From contig NZ_JADLRJ010000003.1 of assembly GCF_015477355.1 (NCBI RefSeq), forward strand, positions 248,001 through 312,000: a stretch of 64,000 nucleotides of DNA, given 5' to 3'. This document shows positions 8,503 to 17,142 of the stretch, piece after piece. Source of the stretch: Nocardia blacklockiae. Lineage in GTDB: Bacteria > Actinomycetota > Actinomycetes > Mycobacteriales > Mycobacteriaceae. The notes under the pieces are model-generated. The model worked only from the letters and a program-made list of their open reading frames with translations. It did no database searches and was not told where the DNA came from. Position numbers and translations under genes: made by a program. Numbering within the stretch: the stretch's first letter is position 1; each line of letters begins with the position of its first letter.

Positions 8503-11424
8503 GTGGATCCGTCCCGTTCGCGCCCGAGTGCCGATGCCGTCGCCGCGGTCGTCGCCGCGCTGGAGGGCGCGGGGATCGAGGTCGATGCCGGTACCCTCAC
8601 CCGCTCGCTGTATTCCTCCGACGCCTCGGTGTACCGGATCCCGCCCGCCGCGGTTGTATTTCCCCGCCGGTCCGAGGAGATCGATGCGGTGGTGGCCGCG
8701 TGCGCCGCGAACGGCGTGCCGATCACCAGCCGCGGAGCGGGAACCTCGATCGCGGGCAACGCGATCGGCACCGGCGTCGTGATCGACCACAGCCGCCACC
8801 TCGACGCGGTCCTCGCCGTCGACTCCGAAAGCCGTTCGGCGCGCGTGCTTCCCGGCGTCGCGCACGCCACCTTGCAGCGTGCCGCCGCGCCGCACGGCCT
8901 GCGGTTCGGGCCGGATCCGTCGTCGCATTCGCGGTGCACGATCGGCGGCATGATCGGCAACAACGCCTGCGGTTCGCGAGCATTGGGGTACGGCCGCACC
9001 AGCGACAATGTCCGCGGCCTGCACGTGGTGACGGCGTCGGGGGAGCATCTGCGGCTCGGCAGTCTCGCCGCCGCGGGGGCGGCGGAGCCCGCGCTGTTCG
9101 CGCCGTTGCGGGCCACGGTGCGGGAATCGCTGGCCACCATCCGCACCGAGTTCGGCCGCTTCGGACGGCAGGTCTCGGGGTACGCCCTGGATTCCCTGTT
9201 GCCCGAGAACGGGTTCGATGTCACGAAGTTGTTCGTCGGCTCCGAGGGCACCCTCGGCGTCGTGGTCGAAGCCGATGTCGGGCTGGTGGCCGATCCGCCG
9301 CATCGGGTCATGGGGGTGCTCGGTTTCGAGACCATGGTCGCCGCGGCCGCCGCCGTTCCGGCGATTCTGCCGTTCTCGCCCATCGCGTGTGAGGGCCTGG
9401 ACAGCAGGATCACCGAGGTGGTGCGTGCCCTGCGTCCGGGTGCGGTGCCGGCGATGCCGCGCGGGGCGGGGTGGTTGTTCGTCGAGTTCGCCGGGGCGGA
9501 GCGCGCCGAACTGGAGGCCATGGTGGCCGCGGTCGCCTCGGCGAGCGGTGCGCTGGACTGGCGGCTGGTCGGGTCGGCGGGGGAGGCCGCCGCGCTGTGG
9601 AAGATCCGGGAGGACGGTTCGGGGCTGGTCGCGCGCACGCCGAGTGGCCGTCCCGCGCACGCGGGCTGGGAGGACGCGGCCGTTCCGCCGGAGCACCTGG
9701 CCGCCTACCTCGCGCAGTTCGAGGAGTTGCTGACCGGGTACGGGCTGACGGGCGTGCCGTACGGACACTTCGGCGACGGGTGCGTGCACGTGCGGATCGA
9801 TTTCGACCTCGACGATCGGCGCGGCCGCGACCGATTCGAGCAGTTCCTCGACGAGGCCGCGAAACTGGTCGGCACCTACGGCGGCTCGATGTCGGGCGAG
9901 CACGGCGACGGCCGGGCACGCAGTGCGCTACTGGCGCACATGTATTCGCCCGCGGCGCTGGAGCTGTTCGGCCGGGTGAAGCGACACTTCGATCCGGGAA
10001 ATCTGCTGAATCCAGGCATCATCGTCGACCCGCCGCCCGCGGCGACCGACATCCGCTACACCCCGGCCCCCGCCGTGCCGCAGCCGCTGGCGTTCCGCTA
10101 TCCGCACGACGCCGACGGGCTGTTCGGGGCCGTGCACCGGTGCACCGGAGTGGGCCGCTGCGTCGCCCCGAACCCGTCGGCCACCGTGATCTGCCCGTCC
10201 TTCCAGGCCACCGGCGCGGAACAGGACTCCACCCGCGGGCGCGCGCGGGTGCTACAGGACGCGGTGTCCGGTCACCTCGGCCCGGCGGGCCTGTCCGCGC
10301 CGGAAGTCCATGCGGCCCTGGACCTGTGCCTGAGCTGCAAGGGCTGCAAATCCGACTGTCCCACCGGGGTGGACATGGCCACCTACAAGGCCGAGGCTCT
10401 GCACCACCGGTACAAGGGGAAGCTCCGGCCGCGGTCGCACTATTCGCTGGGCCGGTTGCCGCTGTGGTTGCGGGCCGCGCGTCGCATGCCCCGGATCGCC
10501 AACCGGCTCGGCACGATTCGCGCCACCCATCCGCTGGTCGCGTGGATCGCGGGCATCGACGTGCGCCGGGACATCCCGGCCCTCGGTGCGTCGGCGGACC
10601 GCAAGGCGTGGCGCGCGGCGCAGCGAAACACTCTGTCCCGCAGTCCTTCCGAAGGCGGTGCGGCGGCGGGCGGCGCGACCAAGGACGTCGTGCTGTTCGT
10701 CGACACCTTCACCGACAGTTTCACCCCGGCCGTCGCGACCGCGCTGCTCGAGGTGCTGCGCGCGGCGGGCTACCGGGTGCATCTGCCCGAGCGCGGCGTC
10801 TGCTGCGGGCTCACGTGGATCTCCACCGGACAGCTCGACGGTGCGCGGCGACGGCTGGAACAGACCGTCGCCGCCCTGCACCCCTACGTCGAGCGGGGGA
10901 TGACCGTCCTGGGCATCGAGCCGTCGTGCACCGCCGTGCTTCGCTCCGACCTCGTCGAAATGGTGGGAACCGCACAGGCGCAAGCGGTTTCGAGCGCGGT
11001 GCGCACCCTGTCGGAGCTGCTGACCGGCGACGGGGACTACCGGCTGCCCGACCTCACCGGCGTGCGCGTGCTGGCCCAGCCGCACTGCCACCACCACGCC
11101 GTACTCGGCTGGGAGACCGACCGCCGTCTGCTGGAACGGGCCGGGGCCGAGGTCGCCGCCGTGGGCGGATGCTGCGGCCTGGCAGGCAATTTCGGTGCCG
11201 AACGCGGCCACTACGACGTGTCGGTCGCCGTCGCCGAGACTCAGCTCCTGCCCGCCCTGCGCGCCGCGTCCCCGGAGACGGTGGTCCTCGCCGACGGGTT
11301 CTCCTGCCGCACCCAGATCGAGCATCTCGCCCACCTCCGCGCCGCCCACCTCGCCGAACTCCTCGCCGGGAAGCTTTCCGACGGCCGCCGCGCGGAGGTC
11401 CGCGCGCGTTCGGAATCCGGCTGA
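8503..11424 (+). CDS. FAD-linked oxidase / iron-sulfur dehydrogenase (YdiJ / D-2-hydroxyacid type)
   Basis: A 973-residue fusion of a flavin oxidase and an iron-sulfur reductase. The PCMH-type FAD domain has SRGAGTSIAGNAIGTG at about 76-91. The FAD-oxidase C-terminal domain includes PYGHFGDGCVHVR and SGEHGDGRAR, which carry substrate-binding His residues. A ferredoxin-like module has CTGVGRC at 547-553 and C-x2-C-x2-C-x3-C at 609-619. Two CCG cysteine-rich motifs (767-768 and 890-891) end the protein, as in GlpC/GlcF. The family oxidises D-lactate, D-2-hydroxyglutarate or similar acids and passes electrons to the respiratory chain. The substrate cannot be told from sequence. GTG 8503 follows GAGGAG by 5-6 bases. 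Confidence 0.9.
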   Translation: MDPSRSRPSADAVAAVVAALEGAGIEVDAGTLTRSLYSSDASVYRIPPAAVVFPRRSEEIDAVVAACAANGVPITSRGAGTSIAGNAIGTGVVIDHSRHLDAVLAVDSESRSARVLPGVAHATLQRAAAPHGLRFGPDPSSHSRCTIGGMIGNNACGSRALGYGRTSDNVRGLHVVTASGEHLRLGSLAAAGAAEPALFAPLRATVRESLATIRTEFGRFGRQVSGYALDSLLPENGFDVTKLFVGSEGTLGVVVEADVGLVADPPHRVMGVLGFETMVAAAAAVPAILPFSPIACEGLDSRITEVVRALRPGAVPAMPRGAGWLFVEFAGAERAELEAMVAAVASASGALDWRLVGSAGEAAALWKIREDGSGLVARTPSGRPAHAGWEDAAVPPEHLAAYLAQFEELLTGYGLTGVPYGHFGDGCVHVRIDFDLDDRRGRDRFEQFLDEAAKLVGTYGGSMSGEHGDGRARSALLAHMYSPAALELFGRVKRHFDPGNLLNPGIIVDPPPAATDIRYTPAPAVPQPLAFRYPHDADGLFGAVHRCTGVGRCVAPNPSATVICPSFQATGAEQDSTRGRARVLQDAVSGHLGPAGLSAPEVHAALDLCLSCKGCKSDCPTGVDMATYKAEALHHRYKGKLRPRSHYSLGRLPLWLRAARRMPRIANRLGTIRATHPLVAWIAGIDVRRDIPALGASADRKAWRAAQRNTLSRSPSEGGAAAGGATKDVVLFVDTFTDSFTPAVATALLEVLRAAGYRVHLPERGVCCGLTWISTGQLDGARRRLEQTVAALHPYVERGMTVLGIEPSCTAVLRSDLVEMVGTAQAQAVSSAVRTLSELLTGDGDYRLPDLTGVRVLAQPHCHHHAVLGWETDRRLLERAGAEVAAVGGCCGLAGNFGAERGHYDVSVAVAETQLLPALRAASPETVVLADGFSCRTQIEHLAHLRAAHLAELLAGKLSDGRRAEVRARSESG

Positions 11425-11434
11425 AGGCGTTGTC

Positions 11435-12262
11435 TCAGAACCGGAATCGGACGATGCGGGTGGATTTCCGCATGCCCGGCACGAGGTTCAAGAGACGGAA
11501 GACGCGGCGGGTGCCCGCGGGTGCCTTGGCCATCAGCACGGGCGAGTCGTTCATCGGCGCCTCGTCGACGTACTCGAGCCGCGGATGGAACTCGGCCAGC
11601 GCGGCCGGATCGTCGAAACCGCACTGGAATCGGGTGCCGTACTTGCGCAGCGTCGGATCCCACTTCGAGGTCCGCCACGCCCAGACCGACACCGTGTCGA
11701 GCTGGATCTGCCCGGTGGGGAACGTGTCGACGACGCTCGCCAGCAGCTGCCGCACTTCGCTCTCGGTCAGATAGGGCACCAGGCCCTCGGCGATCATCAG
11801 CACGGGCCGGCCGCGCGGGATGCGGTCCAGCCAGGCCAGGTCGGTGACGCTGGAGGAGAGCAGGGTGTAGTGGTCGCGCGGCGGCAGGAACCGTTGCCGC
11901 AGTTCGATGGTGACGGGATAGTCCAGGTCGTACCAGTCGACGGTGTCGGGCGGGTCGAGCCGGTACACCCGGGCGTCGAGCCCGCAGCCCAGGTGCAACA
12001 CCACCGCGTCGGGATGCTCGGCGAGGTACTCCCGCGCCCAGTCGTCGTGTGCCTTGGCGCGCACCACGGCGACGAGCCCCAACTGACTCGTGCCGAATCT
12101 GCCCTTGTCGTAGTCGGGGTCGAGCTGCCGCATCACCCGCTCGGCGTAGTCGTCCCCGAGAATCGGTTCCGGCAGCCGGTTGTCCAGCGCCTTGGCCTTG
12201 AGCACCGGGTTGGCGGTCTGCTGCACTCCCACGAGTCCGCTGTCGTTCACACCCACCGACAC
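11435..12262 (-). CDS. SAM-dependent methyltransferase, LCM/TcmP-like class I
   Basis: A 275-residue methyltransferase. The SAM-binding motif VVLHLGCGLDARVYRL lies near residues 85-100, with WYDLDYP about 15 residues later (motif II) and LMIAEGLVPYL further on. This pattern belongs to the leucine carboxyl methyltransferase-like superfamily used for small-molecule O-methylation. Three in-frame GTG codons (12262, 12256, 12250) are possible starts and none has a good Shine-Dalgarno sequence. The first is used here. The gene is divergent from a GbsR/MarR regulator and the shared gap carries a perfect 25-bp palindrome, so it is very likely the regulated target. The acceptor is unknown. Confidence 0.85.
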   Translation of the reverse strand: MSVGVNDSGLVGVQQTANPVLKAKALDNRLPEPILGDDYAERVMRQLDPDYDKGRFGTSQLGLVAVVRAKAHDDWAREYLAEHPDAVVLHLGCGLDARVYRLDPPDTVDWYDLDYPVTIELRQRFLPPRDHYTLLSSSVTDLAWLDRIPRGRPVLMIAEGLVPYLTESEVRQLLASVVDTFPTGQIQLDTVSVWAWRTSKWDPTLRKYGTRFQCGFDDPAALAEFHPRLEYVDEAPMNDSPVLMAKAPAGTRRVFRLLNLVPGMRKSTRIVRFRF

Positions 12263-12267
12263 TACTA

Positions 12268-12292
12268 ATATTTCACGAAGTTCGTGAAATAT
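12268..12292. promoter_or_regulatory. Perfect 25-bp palindromic operator
   Basis: Arms ATATTTCACGAA and TTCGTGAAATAT flank a single G with no mismatch. It begins six bases before the first candidate methyltransferase start and 37 bases from the regulator start. It is strikingly AT-rich for this genome. The obvious ligand is the divergent GbsR/MarR-type protein. Confidence 0.8.
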
Positions 12293-12328
12293 GTGACATG
12301 ACCGCAGCCGACCGGACGAGGAGCTTCG

Positions 12329-12811
12329 ATGACACGAGGAGACGAGGCTGCTCTCGTCGGTTACCGGGAACGGTTCGCGCAGACCATGATCGAGTCGGGC
12401 ATGCCGCGCATGGCCTCGCGCGTGTTCGCCGCGCTGATGCTCACCGACTCGGGCAAGCTGTCGGCCGCCGAACTCGCGGAGCAACTGGGCGTCGGCGCGC
12501 CTGCGATCTCGGGCGCGATCAAGTACCTGGTGCAGGTGCGCCTGGTCGAACGCGGCCGCGAGCCCGGCAGCCGCCGCGACTTCTGCCGAGTCCACGAGCA
12601 CACCTGGAGCCACTACATCAGCCAATCCGACCCCCTCCTCGCCCAGCTCCAGTCAGGCGCCGACGAGGGCGCCGCACTCCTCGGCCTGGATTCCCCCGCC
12701 GGCCGCAGGCTCGACGAAACCCGCCGCTTCTTCGAGTTCCTGCGCACGGAGATGGAACAGTCGATGGCCAAGTGGCGACAGCTCCAAGCGTCCGCGGGGG
12801 AGCCCGACTAG
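12329..12811 (+). CDS. GbsR/MarR family transcriptional regulator
   Basis: A 160-residue winged-helix protein. The helix-turn-helix is in LSAAELAEQLGVGAPAISGA, followed by VQVRLVERGREPGSRRDFCRV as recognition region and wing, which is typical of the GbsR-like branch of MarR. ATG 12329 follows GAGGAG. The gene is divergent from the methyltransferase across the 12268-12292 palindrome. Its 3' end overlaps the convergent SnoaL-like gene by four bases. Confidence 0.87.
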   Translation: MTRGDEAALVGYRERFAQTMIESGMPRMASRVFAALMLTDSGKLSAAELAEQLGVGAPAISGAIKYLVQVRLVERGREPGSRRDFCRVHEHTWSHYISQSDPLLAQLQSGADEGAALLGLDSPAGRRLDETRRFFEFLRTEMEQSMAKWRQLQASAGEPD

Positions 12812-13305
12812 GCGAAACGCGCCACGAGGGCCGACACGGCCACCTGTAAGACGTTCTTGCCGCGCCGAACGGGCGAGTCCTTCTCCGTCGCGAACCAGAT
12901 CTGGAAGTTCGCGGGGTTGAACGGGAGCGAGATGTGTTCGTGCGTGATCGTCCACGCGCCCGCCACGCGCCGCAGGCAGACCGTCTCCCGCACCCAGATC
13001 GCCAACTCGATGCCGCCCTTGTGTTTCCCCGAGTCCAGATGAAGCATGTTGGCGAAGGCGACCTCGTCGCTCGCGACGATCGTAAGATCGTGTGTCTCCA
13101 AGCCGATCGGACCCTGATACCCGTCGAACCACCGCACGAAATTGCGCCGCATCTCCTCGGCTCCGGTGAACCGAAGCGGGGCCACGGCGTCGTAGTAGAC
13201 GGTATCGGGGGAGTAGAACGACATGAGCCGATCGATGTCCTTCGATCGCTGAGCCTCGGTCCGGCTGGCCAGAACGGCCCTGATCTCGTCCTCGTTCGAT
13301 GTCAC
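12808..13305 (-). CDS. SnoaL/NTF2-like fold protein (SgcJ/EcaC type)
   Basis: A 165-residue protein with the NTF2-like alpha+beta cone fold. It begins with an IRAVLASRTEAQRSKDIDRLMSFYSPD-type helix pair, and DTVYYD and a FTG.EEMRRNF stretch follow. Later strands end in ITHEHISLPF. Members are polyketide cyclase-like enzymes or small-ligand binders; catalytic function cannot be assigned. GTG 13305 is preceded at five bases by AAGGGAG. It overlaps the convergent GbsR/MarR gene by four bases. Confidence 0.78.
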   Translation of the reverse strand: MTSNEDEIRAVLASRTEAQRSKDIDRLMSFYSPDTVYYDAVAPLRFTGAEEMRRNFVRWFDGYQGPIGLETHDLTIVASDEVAFANMLHLDSGKHKGGIELAIWVRETVCLRRVAGAWTITHEHISLPFNPANFQIWFATEKDSPVRRGKNVLQVAVSALVARFA

Positions 13306-13423
13306 CGTGTCTCCCTTCGATTCCCGCCCGGAACGGGCGCCCTGCGGCGGCCTCGATAGTCCGACGACACAGCCGCGCAGAATGTGAGGTCGCCGGTGAA
13401 GGGGGATCGGCGCGGGGAGCTTG

Positions 13424-14605
13424 TCAGCTGCCCTCTCTCGCGGCGGTGATCGGCTCGGTCCCGTGGGGCTCCGGAGTCTCCGACGCGCGTTCTCGCCGAA
13501 GGAGTTCCGTGTACAGCGTGACGATGCGCCGCGACGCGTCGTCGTGCGCGTGGTCGGGGAGCCCGGTCAGGCGCTCGAGCAGGTCTCCTGCGCGTAGATA
13601 CAGCTGGTCCAGTGGATCGAGGTAGCGGCCGTCGGACCAGCGGGCGCGGGCGAGCGCGCAGCGGCGCAGCAGCACGATGTCGGGTGCGGGCCGATCGTGG
13701 CGCGGCGGCCGTCCCGGCGGGATGTGGAGCCAGTGCATTTCGGCCAGCAGCAGTTCGGGAAGTAGGACGCGCACCATGATTTCGTCGGCGGGCACCAGCC
13801 GCAGCCGCTCGTGCTCGGCGATGACGGCGAGAGACCTGGCGATGCCGGCCAATTCCTCGAACGTCGCACTCGTCATCCACGGTTGCAGGCCGAGCCCGAG
13901 CGCCCGTTTCTCCAACTGCCCGGCATCGACCAGCCGCGCGCCGCCCGTTTCGAGCAGTCGACGCCATCGCGGGGCGTAGACGACGCGGGCGATATCACCC
14001 AGAATCGACCACCACAACCGGAAATTCATTTCCACATGACCCGACGGCGTCACCTCTTGATGACTGCGCGGAAGCGCCATCGCCGCCGCGCGGTCGGCCA
14101 AATCCGGCGCGGCGAGCGAATCGAGGTCGACCCGAACATCGTTGTCGCGCAGAAAGGCCAGCATCCACCACATCACATGCGGTTGTAACCATTGACGCCC
14201 TTGCGACCCCGCATACGTATCCCGGAAGAAGTGGATGAGCCGATCCGGCCGGCTCAATTCGTCCGTCCGCACAGCGGCCGACGACTCGTCGAGCGCACGA
14301 GTCGACGCTCGAGCGTGCCCCAGCGAAACCTCGGACGCGCCGCCGAGGTCATGCGACCGCGACACCCACCGGGATGTGCACAACGAACTACCGGCGACGA
14401 TCGCCCAAGTGCCTTCCAGCAGCAGAAAACCCCAGTCCCGGCCGAGATAGGCCAAGGCCGCCAGCACCGCCGATCCGGTCGTGTTCGCGACGAGATAGGC
14501 GGCCGAACGATCATCGGTCAGTCCCCGCTGCGCGCCGATGAACCCACCGAGCAGCAACAGCGCCCCCGCTATCTGTAGTACGTCACCCACCGCAGGCACT
14601 GCCAT
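13424..14605 (-). CDS. Membrane-anchored protein of unknown function (CBU_0592-like N-terminus)
   Basis: About 393 residues. Three hydrophobic helices fill the first ~80 residues (VLQIAGALLLLGGFIGAQ; SAAYLVANTTGSAVLAALAYL; GFLLLEGTWAIVAGSS). These resemble the small CBU_0592-type membrane domain. The remaining ~300 residues are soluble, helix-rich and Arg-rich, with no motif I recognise. ATG 14605 places the first helix near the N-terminus, but an upstream GTG at 14647 is also in frame and neither has a clear ribosome binding site. It is a single-gene unit between SnoaL-like and SDR genes. The fusion of this domain to a large soluble part is unusual. Confidence 0.6.
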   Translation of the reverse strand: MAVPAVGDVLQIAGALLLLGGFIGAQRGLTDDRSAAYLVANTTGSAVLAALAYLGRDWGFLLLEGTWAIVAGSSLCTSRWVSRSHDLGGASEVSLGHARASTRALDESSAAVRTDELSRPDRLIHFFRDTYAGSQGRQWLQPHVMWWMLAFLRDNDVRVDLDSLAAPDLADRAAAMALPRSHQEVTPSGHVEMNFRLWWSILGDIARVVYAPRWRRLLETGGARLVDAGQLEKRALGLGLQPWMTSATFEELAGIARSLAVIAEHERLRLVPADEIMVRVLLPELLLAEMHWLHIPPGRPPRHDRPAPDIVLLRRCALARARWSDGRYLDPLDQLYLRAGDLLERLTGLPDHAHDDASRRIVTLYTELLRRERASETPEPHGTEPITAAREGS

Positions 14606-14791
14606 GCCTCGTGCCCCACACGCGTTGAGCCGTCGACGAATTCGCACAAATCATGAATGCTCCGCACTTGCCGGAAAGCAGGAGAACAACCCGGTGGCAG
14701 CACGGGCGTTTTCGGCGAGTTCAACCTAATCCGGCCCCGGCGAACCGGTCCATAGGTAGCGGTGCGGATACGTAGGTACGGCTGGCCTGAA

Positions 14792-15523
14792 TCAGAAGAC
14801 GCCGCCGCCCGCGCCGAGATTTTGCCCGGTGATCCAACGACTCTCGTCGCCTGCGAGGAAGACGGCGACGTCCGCGACGTCTTCGGGAAGGCCGACGCGG
14901 CCGAACGGCGACATCTGCGCGGCGACCTCGCGGTCGCGCTCGGGGAGCAGGTCCGTGTCGGTGAAGCCGGGCGACAGGGCGTTCACGGTAATGCCGCGCG
15001 GGCCGAGTTCCCGCGACAGCACGCGCACGAACTGCTCCACGGCGGCCTTGGTGCCGAGGTAGAGCGAGGTCTCGGTGAAGAACATGCGGGTGCCGCCGGT
15101 GGAGGTGGCGATGATGCGTCCGCCGTCGCGCAGCCGCCGCGCCGCTTCCTGCATGGTGAAGAACGCGCTCTTGGCATTGGCGGCGAAGAGCCGGTCGAAT
15201 TCCTCTTCCGTGCAGTCGATCACGGGTTTGATCACGACATCGGCCGCATTGGCGACCACGATGTCGAGGGTGCCGAATTCGTCTTCCGCGCGGTCGAAAA
15301 GGTGCCGTACCGCGGCGGGATCGGCGAGGTCGCCCGGCACGGCGATCGCCCGCCCGCCCTGCTCGGCTATTTCCGCGACAACCGCCTCCGCCTTCTCTCG
15401 ATTGCGCAGGTAGCCGATGGCGACGGCCGCACCACGCGCGGCGAGCCGGACCGCGATCGCGCGCCCGATTCCCCGGGAAGCCCCGGTGACAATGGCCGTG
15501 CGCCCGGACAGATCTGAATTCAT
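14792..15523 (-). CDS. Short-chain dehydrogenase/reductase (SDR)
   Basis: A 243-residue classical SDR. The NAD(P)-binding TGASRGIG is at 13-20, with NAA in the VVANAADVV segment. The catalytic Ser is in IIATSTGG, and the catalytic Tyr/Lys are in the YLGTK motif. The C-terminal FLAGDESRWITGQNLGAGGG is typical of FabG-like enzymes. Arg at position 17 favours NADPH. It converts a keto to a hydroxy group (or the reverse) on an unknown substrate. It is divergent from the serine hydrolase at 15681. Confidence 0.9.
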   Translation of the reverse strand: MNSDLSGRTAIVTGASRGIGRAIAVRLAARGAAVAIGYLRNREKAEAVVAEIAEQGGRAIAVPGDLADPAAVRHLFDRAEDEFGTLDIVVANAADVVIKPVIDCTEEEFDRLFAANAKSAFFTMQEAARRLRDGGRIIATSTGGTRMFFTETSLYLGTKAAVEQFVRVLSRELGPRGITVNALSPGFTDTDLLPERDREVAAQMSPFGRVGLPEDVADVAVFLAGDESRWITGQNLGAGGGVF

Positions 15524-15641
15524 CCTTCGTCCCCACTCGTAGTGTGCCCCGACATGATCTCGGAGCGGTCCCCGCGAGGCAAGAACTCGATGGTCCCCGA
15601 GGTGGGCACGGCTCGGCGAGGATCACCGCCACGTCGGGGGC

Positions 15642-15673
15642 TTGACCTTGCCCCTGGGGCAAGGTTCGACGAT
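15642..15673 (+). promoter_or_regulatory. MerR-type promoter with stretched spacer
   Basis: A -35 TTGACC at 15642-15647 is followed by a 9+1+9 palindrome at 15646-15664 (arms CCTTGCCCC and GGGGCAAGG) and by GACGAT at 15668-15673 as a plausible -10. The spacer would be 20 bases, in the 19-20 range that MerR-family activators untwist. The predicted start of transcription falls at about 15680, on the ATG at 15681. Confidence 0.75.
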
Positions 15674-15680
15674 GTTTCGC

Positions 15681-17105
15681 ATGAACAACAACGCACTGCA
15701 CACGGTCGAGGTCGGGATTCGGGAGCGGGTCGCCGCCTACTGCGACGCCAACAATGTTCCCGGGGTTGTGGTCGGCGTCTACCACGCCGGGGAGCAGGTT
15801 GTCGTCGCCCACGGCGTCGCGAATGTCGCTACCGGTGCACCGATGCTCGACGACACCGGATTCCTTTTCGGCTCGGTCACCAAGGTTCTGACCACCACGC
15901 TGGTCCTGCAACAGGTCGAACGCGGAGTCCTGGACCTGGATACGCCGGTCGTCCGGTATCTCCCCGAATTCGCGCTGGCTGCTCCGGGCGCCGCGGAGAA
16001 AATCCTTGTCCGGCACCTGATCTCGCACACCAACGGCATCGATGCCGACCTGTTCTTCCCCAATGCCGAGGGCCGCGACGCGCTGAAAATCTACGTCGAC
16101 GGACTCGCGAACAACTGCGGCACCCTGTTCGAACCCGGCGAGCAGCTCAGCTACTCCAACGGCGGCATGATCGTCGCGGGACGTCTGCTGGAAGTGGTGA
16201 CCGGAATCGCCTTCCCCGAACTGCTCGAGCGCGATGTCTATGCGCCCGTCGGAATGCGCGATTCCAGCACCTCGGCCGAGCAGGCCATTCTGCGCAGCAC
16301 CGCGGTCGGCCATTTCACCGACCCGCAGACGATGGCGGTCGCGCCCACCGGCATGTTCATGCTGCCCGACACCTGGGGCCCGGCCGGTGGCACGCCGATC
16401 GGCACCGTCGCCGATCTGCTCGCCTTCGGGCGTACGCACCTCGACGGCGGTGTATCCCCTTCCGGCACAAGAGTTCTGACGACCGCGTCGACCACGGCGA
16501 TGCGGCAGGTCGCCTACGACATGGCCAGCCCGAACGTCCCGCCGATGGGTCTCGGCTGGGTGCGGTATCCGTTCGGCGACACGACCGTGCTCGCGATGTC
16601 GGGCGCATCGCCCGGCGGGGTGTCCATTCTGTGCGTCGTGCCCGAACATGATCTGGTCTTCACCGCCTACGGCAATTCCGGTGACGCCATCATGCTGCAC
16701 GACCAGATTCTGCAATGGCTCCTGCGTGAGCATCTCGGCGTCCGAATTCCCGCTCTCGTCACGGAATTCGAATCCGACGTCGATCTCACGCCCTACGTGG
16801 GTACCTACCGGTCCGATCAGCTTCGCGTCGATGTCGCCATCGTCGACGGTCAGCTCGAGGAACGGATGACCTACGAACCGGCGGACGACTCGCAGCGGGA
16901 CATCTTCACCGCGTTCGCCGGCGGCATGACCGCCGCCCCGCCGCAGCGCTACATACCGATCCGGCCCGGCCTTTTCGCACCCGCCGGATATCCACTCGAG
17001 ACGTTCGACGGATATCTCCGGCTGCTGCTCGTGTCCTACCACGACATTCACGACGGGCAAGCACGCTTCCGCAATGGCGGCGGCCGCCTGACCCGACGCG
17101 CGTGA
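15681..17105 (+). CDS. Serine hydrolase, class C beta-lactamase/DD-peptidase family
   Basis: About 474 residues. The Ser-x-x-Lys motif SVTK is at 65-68 (FGSVTKV) and the second motif YSN at 158-160. A SGASPGGVS segment around residue 300 stands where the KTG-like motif is expected. The family includes esterases, DD-peptidases and D-aminohydrolases. A C-terminal ~120-residue domain follows the catalytic part. No signal peptide is seen, which argues against cell-wall action and for a cytoplasmic esterase. ATG 15681 fits a leaderless message from the MerR promoter; ATG 15672 is in frame with AAGG seven bases upstream. The MerR gene lies 37 bases downstream, probably in the same unit. Confidence 0.85.
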   Translation: MNNNALHTVEVGIRERVAAYCDANNVPGVVVGVYHAGEQVVVAHGVANVATGAPMLDDTGFLFGSVTKVLTTTLVLQQVERGVLDLDTPVVRYLPEFALAAPGAAEKILVRHLISHTNGIDADLFFPNAEGRDALKIYVDGLANNCGTLFEPGEQLSYSNGGMIVAGRLLEVVTGIAFPELLERDVYAPVGMRDSSTSAEQAILRSTAVGHFTDPQTMAVAPTGMFMLPDTWGPAGGTPIGTVADLLAFGRTHLDGGVSPSGTRVLTTASTTAMRQVAYDMASPNVPPMGLGWVRYPFGDTTVLAMSGASPGGVSILCVVPEHDLVFTAYGNSGDAIMLHDQILQWLLREHLGVRIPALVTEFESDVDLTPYVGTYRSDQLRVDVAIVDGQLEERMTYEPADDSQRDIFTAFAGGMTAAPPQRYIPIRPGLFAPAGYPLETFDGYLRLLLVSYHDIHDGQARFRNGGGRLTRRA

Positions 17106-17142
17106 TCATCCCGGGCGAGCGCCGAATGGAAAGATGTCGGGC

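Noticed and set aside
7990-9903. 637-codon - strand frame, including the tandem repeat read as Cys/Gln-rich protein
   Set aside because: It is antisense to the FAD/Fe-S dehydrogenase and its repetitive part is just the reverse reading of the 53-54 bp array.
14721-17060. 779-codon - strand frame
   Set aside because: It spans two real genes in the wrong frame (serine hydrolase antisense, SDR out of frame) and has no coherent domain.
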